Assembly (NCBI GenBank): GCA_001872165.1
Contig: MNXK01000041.1
Span: 1 to 21,155 of the forward strand
Origin: Anaerolineae bacterium CG2_30_58_95
GTDB lineage: Bacteria; Chloroflexota; Anaerolineae; Anaerolineales; Villigracilaceae
Direction: 5' to 3'
DNA length: 21,155 nt
Below, one piece after another: positions 13,238-20,463 of the stretch. A program made the position numbers and the translations under genes. The notes under the pieces were generated by a model. The model had not been told where the DNA came from. It was given only the letters and a program-made list of their open reading frames with translations, and searched no databases. Each line of letters starts with the position of its first letter. The stretch's first letter is position 1.

Positions 13238-13248
13238 AGTTCTGAACT
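13238..13248. promoter_or_regulatory. possible operator palindrome upstream of E1-alpha
   Basis: AGTTCTGAACT is an 11-base perfect palindrome directly upstream of the E1-alpha promoter. Its position fits a regulator site, but a short palindrome can occur by chance. Confidence 0.25.
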
Positions 13249-13262
13249 GAAGCAGCCAAAGA

Positions 13263-13287
13263 GCATGGGAAAAACCATGCTTTGGGT
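13263..13287. repeat. imperfect hairpin in the divergent intergenic region
   Basis: The arms AGCATGG and CCATGCT, flanked by CCAAAG and TTGG, form a stem with a two-base bulge around a short A-rich loop. It lies between the divergent E1 operon and protease gene. No T-tract follows; role unknown. Confidence 0.4.
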
Positions 13288-13325
13288 TCAAATATTTACG
13301 CAGTACTCTGTAACGCACCAGCAAA

Positions 13326-13428
13326 CCAAAGTCGGAGACTTTGGACTCCGTTTGTTGAAAGCAGCGTAATCCAAAGTCGGAGACTTTGGACTCCGTTTCC
13401 GTTTGTCGGAGACTTTGGACTCCGTTTG
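13326..13428. repeat. three direct copies of a hairpin-forming repeat
   Basis: Copies at 13326-13354, 13371-13398 and 13405-13428 share the core GTCGGAGACTTTGGACTCCG. In the first two, CCAAAGT and ACTTTGG form a 7-bp stem around CGGAG. The third copy occupies the -35 region of the promoter of the next gene. Confidence 0.85.
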
Positions 13429-13432
13429 TTGT

Positions 13433-13438
13433 TATAAT
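13433..13438 (+). promoter_or_regulatory. -10 box for a leaderless protease mRNA
   Basis: A perfect TATAAT ends six bases (all C) before the ATG at 13445. There is no room for a ribosome binding site. No recognisable -35; that position is filled by the third direct-repeat copy. Confidence 0.6.
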
Positions 13439-13444
13439 CCCCCC

Positions 13445-14719
13445 ATGTTCTTCCGCACCCTGCGCGGCATCGAGATCGCCTGCTATGCCATCTTTTTCGC
13501 CCTTTTGCTCGGCAGCAGCACCCTGCTCGCCCCCAGCAACCCAACCGAGCGTGTGCGCACCTTCACCCGTCCAGTCGAATTCGATTACTTCGACTGGACG
13601 CTGAATGCCTTCGGCGTCAAATTCGCCCAGGGCGCGCTCGGTACGCCGTATTACTTCGCTGAGGACGCTCGCCACAGCCTCGTGGCAGACGCCCTGGAGT
13701 TGAGCGGGAAGATCATGCAGGATGAATACCAACTGCAAATGATCTATACCGATCCGCAGGTCGAGGATCCCGAATCCGCCTCGGTCGAGCTGAGGGCGGA
13801 GTTGAGCCAGCTCAAGAGTCGCCAGGCCCAACTGATGCCCATCTCCGAGGCTTTCCTGCAGGAACAGGTCGGCGAGGTGGTGGACGAGCTGGGCCTGACG
13901 ACCGGCGGCCAACCCATCCCGCCCATCCTGTTCCACATCACGCCCCTGCCCTACGACTTGATCGTCTCGCGGCGCGACAAGATCCAATCCGAGACCAGCA
14001 TCTCGCTGCTCCCCAACCTCTCCGTAGACCAGCAGGCCGCCCTGGAAGCGCGCGTGGACAAGGGGCTGAACGTCTCCTCGCTGGTCGTGCCGGTGGGCGG
14101 GATCGGCTCGTACCCGACCATGGTCGAGCACACCACCGACCTGAACTGGCTGACCGACACCATCGCTCACGAGTGGATCCACAACTGGCTGACCCTGCGT
14201 CCACTGGGGATGAACTACGATAGCAGCGCTGAACTGCGCACCATGAACGAGACGACCGCCTCCATCGCCGGACACGAGATCGGCGCGCTCGTCCTGCAGC
14301 GGTACTACCCCGAACTGACCCAGGCCCTCCTGCCCCCGGCCATCTTGATAAACCTGCCATTGGGCCCCATTGACCCGGACGACTTACGCAAGCCTTTCGA
14401 CTTCCGCGCCGAGATGCACACCACGCGCGTCCACGCCGACGAGCTGCTGGCCGAGGGCAAGGTCGCCGAAGCCGAGGCTTACATGGAGCAGCGCCGTCAG
14501 CTCTTTTGGGACAATGGCTATGCCATCCGCAAGCTCAACCAGGCTTTTTTTGCATTCTATGGGGCTTATGCGGACGTTCCCGGCGGCGCGGCGGGCGAAG
14601 ACCCGGTCGGCCCGGCGGTGCGCCAACTGCGCGCCCAAAGCGCCTCGCTGGGCGATTTCCTGCGCCGCATCGCACAGATGAGCTCGTTCCAGCAGTTGCA
14701 GGAGGCGGTGGCCAATTGA
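13445..14719 (+). CDS. membrane-anchored HEXXH zinc metalloprotease-like protein
   Basis: A 424-residue protein with one N-terminal membrane segment (IACYAIFFALLLGSSTLL, residues 10-27), so the catalytic part should face outside. The zinc motif is HEWIH (242-246) in LTDTIAHEWIHNWLTL, and the third ligand is probably Glu269 in MNETTASIAGHEIG, a gluzincin-like arrangement. A Tyr/Asp-rich helical region and an acidic C-terminal tail follow. I do not recognise a named family. The frame is open upstream of 13445, but the TATAAT box at 13433-13438 makes the ATG at 13445 the probable start. The stop TGA lies at the first unit of the GAGTTAG repeat array. It lies beside a thiol/prolyl foldase and a PrsW homologue, which suggests envelope protein turnover. 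Confidence 0.78.
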   Translation: MFFRTLRGIEIACYAIFFALLLGSSTLLAPSNPTERVRTFTRPVEFDYFDWTLNAFGVKFAQGALGTPYYFAEDARHSLVADALELSGKIMQDEYQLQMIYTDPQVEDPESASVELRAELSQLKSRQAQLMPISEAFLQEQVGEVVDELGLTTGGQPIPPILFHITPLPYDLIVSRRDKIQSETSISLLPNLSVDQQAALEARVDKGLNVSSLVVPVGGIGSYPTMVEHTTDLNWLTDTIAHEWIHNWLTLRPLGMNYDSSAELRTMNETTASIAGHEIGALVLQRYYPELTQALLPPAILINLPLGPIDPDDLRKPFDFRAEMHTTRVHADELLAEGKVAEAEAYMEQRRQLFWDNGYAIRKLNQAFFAFYGAYADVPGGAAGEDPVGPAVRQLRAQSASLGDFLRRIAQMSSFQQLQEAVAN

Positions 14720-14766
14720 GTTAGGAGTTAGGAGTTAGGAGTTAGGAGTTAGGAGTTAGGAGTTAC
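14718..14766. repeat. GAGTTAG heptamer tandem array
   Basis: Six perfect GAGTTAG units and one GAGTTAC (14718-14766), followed by GATTGACGATTACGATT. It starts inside the stop codon of the protease gene and fills most of the gap to the next gene. The unit contains TTAG and, at the junction, TGA. Confidence 0.95.
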
Positions 14767-14790
14767 GATTGACGATTACGATTTCGCTTC

Positions 14791-16050
14791 ATGCCCTCGG
14801 TTAGAATGCGCAAAGTCATCCTGCCCATCCTGATGGCGTTGCTGGTTGCCTCCTGTGGCAGTCCTACTCCCCTATTGAGCAGCGGCACCCTGACACCCGC
14901 CACGACCCGAGCCTCGCCGACCGCGCCAGGCCCGACCTTTATTCGTTGTCCCTGCCTGGTGCTCAACATCCCACCCGGGCCGGGGACGCCCAGTCCCGCC
15001 GAGGCTATGACCATTCTGGAAGGGGATCACGTTACCGGGCCATCAGATGCCGCGGTCACGCTCGTCATCTACAGCGATTTCCAGTGCCCAAATTGCGCGC
15101 TGGTATCCGCCAGCCTGAAGGGATTGCTGGCCGCCCATCCCGATGACTTGCGGCTGGTCTACCGTCACCTGCCTCTGAGCAGCGAGCATGATAAAGCCGT
15201 GCTGGCAGCGCAGGTTGCCGAGGCCGCTGATTTGCAGGGGAAATTCTGGGAGATGCACAACCTGCTGTACGCCAGCCAGGGGGACTGGTCCGCGCTCACG
15301 GCGGAGGGATTCGAGGCCTGGGCGCGGCAGCAGGCCGCAGGTCTGGGGATGGACGCGGACCGTTTCCAGTCCGACTTGAAGGGCGAGGTCGTCAAAGCCA
15401 GGGTCGAGCAAGCCATCGCCTTCGCGGCCGGTCTGCAAGGGACAGTGCTCCCCATTCTCCTGGTCAACGGCCAGCCCTATCACGGCCTGGCGGATTTCGA
15501 CAGCCTGGATCAAACCGTCCGGCTGTACGCCTTGATCGGACGGCAATTCAGCGCCTGCCCGCCAATGACGATTGACCCGCTCAAGCAGTACCTGGCTACG
15601 CTGCACACCGCCAGAGGCGAGGTGGTCATCCAGTTGTACGCCGACAAAGCCCCCTTCACGGTCAACAACTTCGTCTTCCTGGCGCGGCAAGGCTGGTACG
15701 ACGACATCACCTTTCACCGCGTCTTACTCGGCTTTATGGCCCAAAGCGGCGACCCGAGCGGGACGGGGATGGGCAACCCCGGTTACCTGTTCGGCGACGA
15801 GATTGACCCCTCCCTGCGTTTCGACAGGCCGGGCGTGGTCGGCATGGCCAACGCCGGGCCGGATACCAACGGCAGCCAGTTCTTCATCACCTTCGGCCCT
15901 GTCCCACAACTGGATGATGGCTACACGATATTTGGGCAAGTTTTGCAGGGGATGGATGTGCTGGCTCGACTGTCCGCTCGCGATCCGCAAGCGGGAATCC
16001 CGCTCCCGCCTGGAGATAGCTTGATAAGTGTGACGATTGAGGAAAGGTAA
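14791..16050 (+). CDS. lipoprotein fusing a DsbA-like thioredoxin domain to a cyclophilin
   Basis: A 419-residue exported fusion. The signal peptide ends in LLVASC (Cys22 lipidated), followed by a Thr/Pro/Ser-rich linker. Residues about 75-255 form a DsbA/Thioredoxin_4 domain with active site CPNC (99-102), AVTLVIYSDFQ before it, the FWEMHNLLYA helix, and a TVLPILLVNG segment with the probable cis-Pro. Residues about 262-419 form a cyclophilin: ITFHRV with catalytic Arg310, GFMAQSGDPSGTG, NGSQFFITFG, LDDGYTIFGQV. It should work outside the membrane as both thiol oxidoreductase and peptidyl-prolyl isomerase. ATG 14791 is used; ATG 14806 (MRKVILPILMALL) would give a more compact signal peptide and is equally likely. 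No clear ribosome binding site. Confidence 0.94.
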   Translation: MPSVRMRKVILPILMALLVASCGSPTPLLSSGTLTPATTRASPTAPGPTFIRCPCLVLNIPPGPGTPSPAEAMTILEGDHVTGPSDAAVTLVIYSDFQCPNCALVSASLKGLLAAHPDDLRLVYRHLPLSSEHDKAVLAAQVAEAADLQGKFWEMHNLLYASQGDWSALTAEGFEAWARQQAAGLGMDADRFQSDLKGEVVKARVEQAIAFAAGLQGTVLPILLVNGQPYHGLADFDSLDQTVRLYALIGRQFSACPPMTIDPLKQYLATLHTARGEVVIQLYADKAPFTVNNFVFLARQGWYDDITFHRVLLGFMAQSGDPSGTGMGNPGYLFGDEIDPSLRFDRPGVVGMANAGPDTNGSQFFITFGPVPQLDDGYTIFGQVLQGMDVLARLSARDPQAGIPLPPGDSLISVTIEER

Positions 16051-16056
16051 CTCAAA

Positions 16057-17328
16057 ATGCAAACCCGGTCTCACCACCTCCCCTCTCTACTCCTCGCCAT
16101 CTTTAGCGGGTTGGGAATCCTTTCCACGTTCAGCGGTGGGATGTTCATGCTCCTTTCGGGCATACTCGCGTTTGTCCGGCCAACGCTTTTCCAAAATCTC
16201 GCTGCCTCACCCGACAGTGATTTCCTCCTCGCAAGTGGATTGTTCCTGTGTACGATATTGCTTATCCCGTCAATGTACTACAGCCTGCGCAGGCTGAAGG
16301 ATAAGCCCATCCAACCAGCGTCCATACGCCCTATCCGCTTCTGGCAGGTGATCGTGATCCTGGCGCTTTGGGCTATTGCAATCCTCTTGGGAAACTGGTT
16401 GGGAAACACCCTCAAGGTAAGCTGGCCTGTGACGCCGTTCTTCTATCTGCCAGCAACTGCCCTGCCCGTGCTGACCCTGCTCTGGATCGGGCTGGGAGGC
16501 CTACCGCTCGGCTCCCGCCAGCGATTGTGGGGAACCTTCGGGATCGGGTTACTGGCCGGGCCAGGTTTGGCGACCCTGGCCGAGTTCATGATCTACCTGG
16601 GCTTTGCCGTCCTGGGCGTTGCGCTGCTGGTTATCCACCCCGAATGGATAGGGACTTTTTCGCACATACAGGCGCAGCTATCCACAGCCACGGATCTGGA
16701 GACCATCCTGATAATCCTGGCGCCCTACTCAATGAATCCGCTCATGATCCTGCTGGCCTTCGTCGTCATGTCGGGCCTGGTGCCGCTGATCGAGGAACTG
16801 GTGAAGCCCATCGCGGTGTGGCTGCTGGCAGGTCGCTTGCGAACGCCCGCGCAGGGATTCGCCCTGGGCGCACTGAGCGGCGCGGGGTTCGCCCTGGTGG
16901 AGGGCTTGGTGGCCACCAGCAGCGCCGGGGATGGCTGGGGCGCGCTGACCGTGGCACGCGCCGGCGGAAGCTTGATGCACATCCTGGCAAGCGGGCTGAT
17001 GGGTTGGGGAATCGCCTCGGCCTGGCAGGAACGCCGTATCCTGCGCCTGATCGGCTCGTACGCGCTGTCCGGCAGCATCCACGGCCTGTGGAACGGAATG
17101 ACCGTGACAATCGTTTTCGGCGCGATGCGCGTCTTTCTTGCGGGGAGCAGGCCAGATGCGCTGGGAGCATTCCTCGCCACGGCTGGCATGGTCGTCTTGG
17201 CCATCCTCTCTGTGCTCGCTCTGATCGTGCTGGTATTGGTCAACCGGAAACTGCGCCCCGTCCCTCTTGCTCTGGTGCCTACTCCTGCGGAAAATGGCGG
17301 TCACTCCAAGTTGCCAAATGCTGTATAA
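16057..17328 (+). CDS. PrsW-family intramembrane metalloprotease
   Basis: A 423-residue polytopic membrane protein with about ten hydrophobic segments. The PrsW motifs are present: EE..K in LIEELVKP (Glu246, Glu247, Lys250), ALSGAGFALVEGL (Glu282), SLMHILASGLMGWG (His308) and SGSIHGLWNGM (His342). These match the glutamic-type/CAAX-like active site of PrsW, which in Bacillus subtilis cuts the anti-sigma factor RsiW. The N-terminal about 150 residues are extra membrane segments not needed for the core. It starts six bases after the upstream stop codon, with GAGGAAAGG as ribosome binding site inside the end of that gene, so it is co-transcribed with the foldase. No anti-sigma/sigma pair is visible in the window, so its substrate is elsewhere. 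Confidence 0.88.
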   Translation: MQTRSHHLPSLLLAIFSGLGILSTFSGGMFMLLSGILAFVRPTLFQNLAASPDSDFLLASGLFLCTILLIPSMYYSLRRLKDKPIQPASIRPIRFWQVIVILALWAIAILLGNWLGNTLKVSWPVTPFFYLPATALPVLTLLWIGLGGLPLGSRQRLWGTFGIGLLAGPGLATLAEFMIYLGFAVLGVALLVIHPEWIGTFSHIQAQLSTATDLETILIILAPYSMNPLMILLAFVVMSGLVPLIEELVKPIAVWLLAGRLRTPAQGFALGALSGAGFALVEGLVATSSAGDGWGALTVARAGGSLMHILASGLMGWGIASAWQERRILRLIGSYALSGSIHGLWNGMTVTIVFGAMRVFLAGSRPDALGAFLATAGMVVLAILSVLALIVLVLVNRKLRPVPLALVPTPAENGGHSKLPNAV

Positions 17329-17329
17329 T
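17311..17329 (+). promoter_or_regulatory. TTGCCA-N7-TATAAT promoter element before dedA-like gene
   Basis: TTGCCA (17311-17316), seven bases, TATAAT (17324-17329), overlapping the last codons of the PrsW gene and 29 bases before ATG 17359. It matches the minus-strand element at 13235-13217 at 15 of 19 positions. Confidence 0.5.
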
Positions 17330-17358
17330 CGCCGCTAACTTCAAGCAAAGGATCAATC

Positions 17359-17997
17359 ATGCAAATACTGCTCAAAATCGTTGACCTTTTTCTCCACCTG
17401 GACAAGTACTTGAGCGAGGTCATCTCCACCTACGGTCTGTGGACCTATGCCCTGCTCTTCTTCGTCATCTTCATGGAGACCGGCTTCGTCGTGACCCCTT
17501 TCCTGCCCGGCGATTCACTCATCTTCGCTGCCGGGACGTTTGCCGCGCTGGGGGCGCTGAACCCCTTTGTGCTGTATATCTTGCTGGCCGGGGCAGCCAT
17601 CCTGGGCGACACAGCCAACTATTGGATCGGTCACGCCATCGGCGAACGCGCCTTCAGCGGAGAGATCAAGTGGATCAAGAAAGAATACATGGAGCGTACG
17701 CACGCCTTCTTCGAGAAGCACGGCGGCAAGACCATCTTCCTGGCGCGCTTCGTGCCCATCATCCGCACCTTTGCGCCCTTCGTAGCCGGCGTGGGCGAGA
17801 TGACTTACGGCTATTTCCTTTCGTACAATGTGTTCGGCGGACTGACCTGGGTAGCGCTGTTCCTCTCAGCGGGTTATTTCTTCAGCAATATTCCCTTCGT
17901 CAAGCATAATTTTTCGCTGGTCATCATTGCCATCATCCTCATTTCAATCGTGCCGATGATCGTGGAGGCGTGGAAGACGAGGAAGAAAACGAGGTAA
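17359..17997 (+). CDS. DedA/VTT-domain membrane protein
   Basis: A 212-residue DedA-family protein. The family blocks METGFVVTPFLPGDSLIFAAG (in two pieces), GDTANYWIGHAIG, FEKHGGKTIFLARFVPIIRT and FAPFVAGVGEMTYGYF are all present, with the key acidic residue in the first re-entrant loop (Glu/Asp of ETG and PGDS) and the Arg pair in ARFVPIIR. DedA/VTT proteins move lipids across the cytoplasmic membrane, including undecaprenyl phosphate or phosphatidylethanolamine, and affect envelope stress and proton balance. AAAGGA lies eight bases before the ATG. Its own promoter appears within the end of the PrsW gene. The C-terminal basic tail (KTRKKTR) is cytoplasmic. Confidence 0.94.
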   Translation: MQILLKIVDLFLHLDKYLSEVISTYGLWTYALLFFVIFMETGFVVTPFLPGDSLIFAAGTFAALGALNPFVLYILLAGAAILGDTANYWIGHAIGERAFSGEIKWIKKEYMERTHAFFEKHGGKTIFLARFVPIIRTFAPFVAGVGEMTYGYFLSYNVFGGLTWVALFLSAGYFFSNIPFVKHNFSLVIIAIILISIVPMIVEAWKTRKKTR

Positions 17998-18005
17998 CTG
18001 CTGGG

Positions 18006-18034
18006 TTGACATTATTGCTTGCAACCATTATAAC
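18006..18034 (+). promoter_or_regulatory. strong sigma70 promoter for the UMF1 transporter
   Basis: TTGACA (18006-18011), 17-base spacer, TATAAC (18029-18034). Transcription should start near 18041, which puts the whole element at 18061-18180 in the 5' leader of the transporter mRNA. Confidence 0.7.
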
Positions 18035-18060
18035 TCAGAGGGGTTTCACCTAGAAACAAT

Positions 18061-18180
18061 AGACCTCTTGCATAAGTGCCAGCCTATGATGAAAATTTCT
18101 GCGGGACGGGCTCACATGCCCGTCTTTCGGCGGCGTAGGAGCCGCCTCTACAAAATCCTGGAGACTTTTGCAAGAGGTCT
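18061..18180. mobile_element. 120-bp MITE-like element with terminal inverted repeats
   Basis: The left end AGACCTCTTGCATAAGT and the right end ACTTTTGCAAGAGGTCT are inverted repeats with one mismatch (17 bp). The element is flanked on both sides by AAT, a possible 3-bp target duplication. Inside are two hairpins, GACGGGC/GCCCGTC (18107-18126) and GGCGGC/GCCGCC (18129-18146). It has no transposase, so it would be moved in trans; the ends recall IS5-type elements. It ends 10 bases before the ribosome binding site of the next gene. Confidence 0.82.
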
Positions 18181-18198
18181 AATCTCATTGGAGGATAT

Positions 18199-19566
18199 AT
18201 GTCTGATCAATCTGCACGTCCCATGGTCAATGACAAGCGTGAAATCTTCGGCTGGGCGATGTACGACTGGGCCAACTCGGCCTTCAGCGCCACTGTTGGC
18301 ACTGTATTTCTCGGCCCGTACCTGGCTTCGTTGGCTGCGAATGCAGCCAAGGCGAGTCAAGATGGCATGGCGCACTTGCTGGGCATCCCAATCGCCCCGG
18401 ATTCTTTCTTCCCATACTGTATCTCCATCTCGGTTGGGATGCAGGTGCTCTTCCTGCCCATCTTGGGCGCGATTGCGGACTATTCCCACCGCCGCAAGCA
18501 GATGATGCAATTGTTCGCCACCATCGGCGCCATCGCAACCATCCTCATGTTTTTCACCACCGCCCCGGTCTGGTGGCTGGGTGGATTGTTGTTCGTCGTC
18601 GCCAACCTGGCCTTCGGCGCGGCGATGGTATTCTACAACTCTTATCTGCCCGATATTGCCAGCGAAGACCAGCGCGACCGGGTCTCCTCTTATGGTTGGG
18701 CGATGGGCTACCTCGGCGACGGGTTGCTGCTCATCCTGAACCTGGCCTTTTATCTGATGAGCGACAAGCTCGGCGTGCCAAAAGACTTGGCGGTGCGCAT
18801 CAACCTGGCTTCGGCAGGCATCTGGTGGCTGTCTTTCTCGTTCATCACGTGGGCGCGCCTGCAGGCCCGCCATGCTGTCAAGCATTTGCCGAAAGGCGAG
18901 ACTTACACCAGAGTGGGCTTCAAACAGTTGTGGAGTACGGTCAAGGAAATGAAGAATTTCCCCGAAACGCTCAAATATCTGCTGGCCTACTTCCTCTACA
19001 ACGACGGCATCCAGACGGTGATTGCAGTCTCGTCCACCTTCGCGGCCGCTCCGCTTATCCGCGGCGGGGTGGGCATGGACCAGTCCACGTTGATCATTGT
19101 CATCCTGATGATCCAGTTCATGGCGTTCTTCGGTGCGCTGCTGTGGGGCAAACTCGCCAACTGGGTTGGCTCCAAACGCTCGATCATCGTCAGCCTGGTC
19201 ATCTGGGCGGGTGTCGTGATTTATGCCTATTTTGGCCTGAAGGGCGAAAGCCGGGTGCTCGAATTCTTCATCCTGGGCGCGTTCATTGCTCTTGTGATGG
19301 GCGGCTCGCAGGCCATCAGCCGCAGTCTTTATGCCCAGATCATCCCCTCCGGCAAGCAGGCCGAATACTACTCCTTCTACGAAGTCAGCGAGCGCGGCAC
19401 TTCCTGGATCGGCCCGCTGCTCTTTGGCCTGGTAAATCAAATCTTTGGAAGCCTGCGCCCGGCCATCCTGTCGTTGATTTTCTTCTTTGTCGTCGGCCTG
19501 GCGGTCCTGCTGTTTGTGAATGTCAAGAAGGCAATGGCCGATGTGAAAAGTTTCGAGAATTCCTGA
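18199..19566 (+). CDS. MFS transporter, UMF1 (Atg22-like) family
   Basis: A 455-residue 12-segment permease. The N-terminal EIFGWAMYDWANSAF is the hallmark of the UMF1/Atg22-like family; the loop ADYSHRRKQMM between segments 2 and 3 is the MFS signature. Other blocks are FYNSYLPDIASEDQRDRVSS, YGWAMGYLGDGLL and GGSQAISRSLYAQIIPSGKQAEYYSFYEVSERG, also characteristic. The fungal relative Atg22 exports amino acids from the vacuole; substrates of bacterial members are mostly unknown. GGAGG sits five bases before the ATG. The promoter at 18006-18034 drives it through the MITE-containing leader, which may fold and influence translation. Confidence 0.93.
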   Translation: MSDQSARPMVNDKREIFGWAMYDWANSAFSATVGTVFLGPYLASLAANAAKASQDGMAHLLGIPIAPDSFFPYCISISVGMQVLFLPILGAIADYSHRRKQMMQLFATIGAIATILMFFTTAPVWWLGGLLFVVANLAFGAAMVFYNSYLPDIASEDQRDRVSSYGWAMGYLGDGLLLILNLAFYLMSDKLGVPKDLAVRINLASAGIWWLSFSFITWARLQARHAVKHLPKGETYTRVGFKQLWSTVKEMKNFPETLKYLLAYFLYNDGIQTVIAVSSTFAAAPLIRGGVGMDQSTLIIVILMIQFMAFFGALLWGKLANWVGSKRSIIVSLVIWAGVVIYAYFGLKGESRVLEFFILGAFIALVMGGSQAISRSLYAQIIPSGKQAEYYSFYEVSERGTSWIGPLLFGLVNQIFGSLRPAILSLIFFFVVGLAVLLFVNVKKAMADVKSFENS

Positions 19567-19615
19567 TCATCCTGACGGAACGAAAAAACATGTTTCCCCT
19601 CAAACTTAAGGATTC

Positions 19616-19760
19616 AGCCAGATTACACGGATTAGCACGGATTGGAAAGAATGCCTTGTAAGGCAAAATCATTTGGCCGACTCGCAAGATTGAGTCGGCC
19701 AAATCTGTGTAAATCTGTGACATCGTACCCGAAGGGTAAATCCGTGGCTAAAGAGCCGAA
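19616..19760. repeat. complex inverted-repeat region between convergent genes
   Basis: ATTACACGGATTAGCACGGATT on the left is loosely mirrored by AAATCTGTGTAAATCTGTGA and ATCCGTGGC on the right, around a strong central hairpin (19671-19704). Such CGGATT/AATCCGTG repeats look like dispersed non-coding elements. No gene is seen in the 19567-19812 gap. Confidence 0.55.
19671..19704. terminator. hairpin likely terminating both convergent genes
   Basis: ATTTGGCCGACTC, an eight-base loop, and its exact reverse complement form a 13-bp stem. It lies between the ends of the UMF1 gene (19566) and the minus-strand gene ending at 19813. There is no clean T-tract, though the minus strand has ATTTT after the stem, so the terminator role is a positional inference. 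Confidence 0.4.
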
Positions 19761-19812
19761 AGATTAATTTCGGGGTGAGTCATGTTTCTTTGGGCATATT
19801 TCCTCCCCAAGG

Positions 19813-20463
19813 CTATCTGCCTGAAACTTTGAACAGCCCATCCGGGTTGGCGCCCAACAGCCCGGCCTGCAGTCTGCGCGTGTCTGCCCGCGCGAGATTG
19901 GCAGCCATTTCGTCCGTGATGACGGGGAAAACCTTATACCGATCCATGCCGTCGGCGAGCGCCTCCAGACCGGCGTCGCTGCTCATCCAGTCCAGGTGAT
20001 CGAAAACCTTCAGGTTCACTGGCGTGCGGTAACCAACCAGGGTCTTTTCACCCGCCGCGTTGAAAAAGTCCTCGAAGTAAGACATGACCAGTTCGCGCAG
20101 GCTGCGGAAAACTGGCTCGCGGTAGCGCAAGCCAGTGAAATTGGATTGCGCCACTGCGCCCCAGTGCGCATATTTCTTGAAGAGCGCCAGGAGGTGATCG
20201 TCGTCGCGCTCGTTGGGGATGAGTTCAAGGATCAGCGGTGGATAGCTTATGAGGCGCAACGCCATGGCGGCAAACAGCGCCCCGTCGAAGCAGTGCGCCT
20301 TCCGTTCGCGCAGGACGCGTAACGGGCAGCGGTAGAAATCGTCATCGCTGTAGGGGATGGCGTTGAGGTAATCCTGGATGTGGGCAGGTGTGTCGAGGCC
20401 GGAGAGCGATTTCCGCTCGGCGGTGGTGAGGTGAGAGTCGAAGGTTCGCAATGAATTGCTCAT
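19813..20463 (-). CDS. transglutaminase-like (papain-fold) protein
   Basis: A 216-residue soluble protein. [19 protein letters not shown] places Cys58 at the start of a helix, and [17 protein letters not shown] gives His90 on a strand, the order expected for a transglutaminase-like Cys-His pair; [16 protein letters not shown] follows, with a possible third residue nearby. The block [21 protein letters not shown] is strongly conserved in relatives as I remember them. The function of this family is not known to me; protease, amidase or acyl transfer are all possible. Its ATG overlaps the TGA of the upstream dCTP deaminase gene by four bases (ATGA), so the two are translationally coupled. Confidence 0.72.
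   Translation of the reverse strand: MSNSLRTFDSHLTTAERKSLSGLDTPAHIQDYLNAIPYSDDDFYRCPLRVLRERKAHCFDGALFAAMALRLISYPPLILELIPNERDDDHLLALFKKYAHWGAVAQSNFTGLRYREPVFRSLRELVMSYFEDFFNAAGEKTLVGYRTPVNLKVFDHLDWMSSDAGLEALADGMDRYKVFPVITDEMAANLARADTRRLQAGLLGANPDGLFKVSGR

Noticed and set aside
12293..14275. A 660-codon minus-strand open frame that would extend E1-alpha by more than 350 residues at the N-terminus
   Set aside because: The extension is the antisense of the HEXXH protease gene, crosses repeats, and shows no domain. The TATAAT at 13217-13222 and typical E1-alpha length support ATG 13207.
14718..14766. GAGTTAG array as a CRISPR-like repeat
   Set aside because: Units are seven bases and directly abutting with no spacers, so it is a simple tandem repeat.
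16368..17384. Long plus-strand frame (338 codons) overlapping the PrsW gene
   Set aside because: Its Arg/Pro/Ala-rich translation is typical of an alternate frame, and PrsW motifs are clear in the other frame.
13445..17997. Proposal that the PrsW homologue controls a sigma/anti-sigma pair within this locus
   Set aside because: No sigma factor or anti-sigma gene is present in the window.
18148..19440. Long minus-strand open frame (430 codons) opposite the UMF1 gene
   Set aside because: It is a shadow frame of a GC-rich membrane protein gene, with low-complexity His/Gln/Asp-rich translation and no start context.
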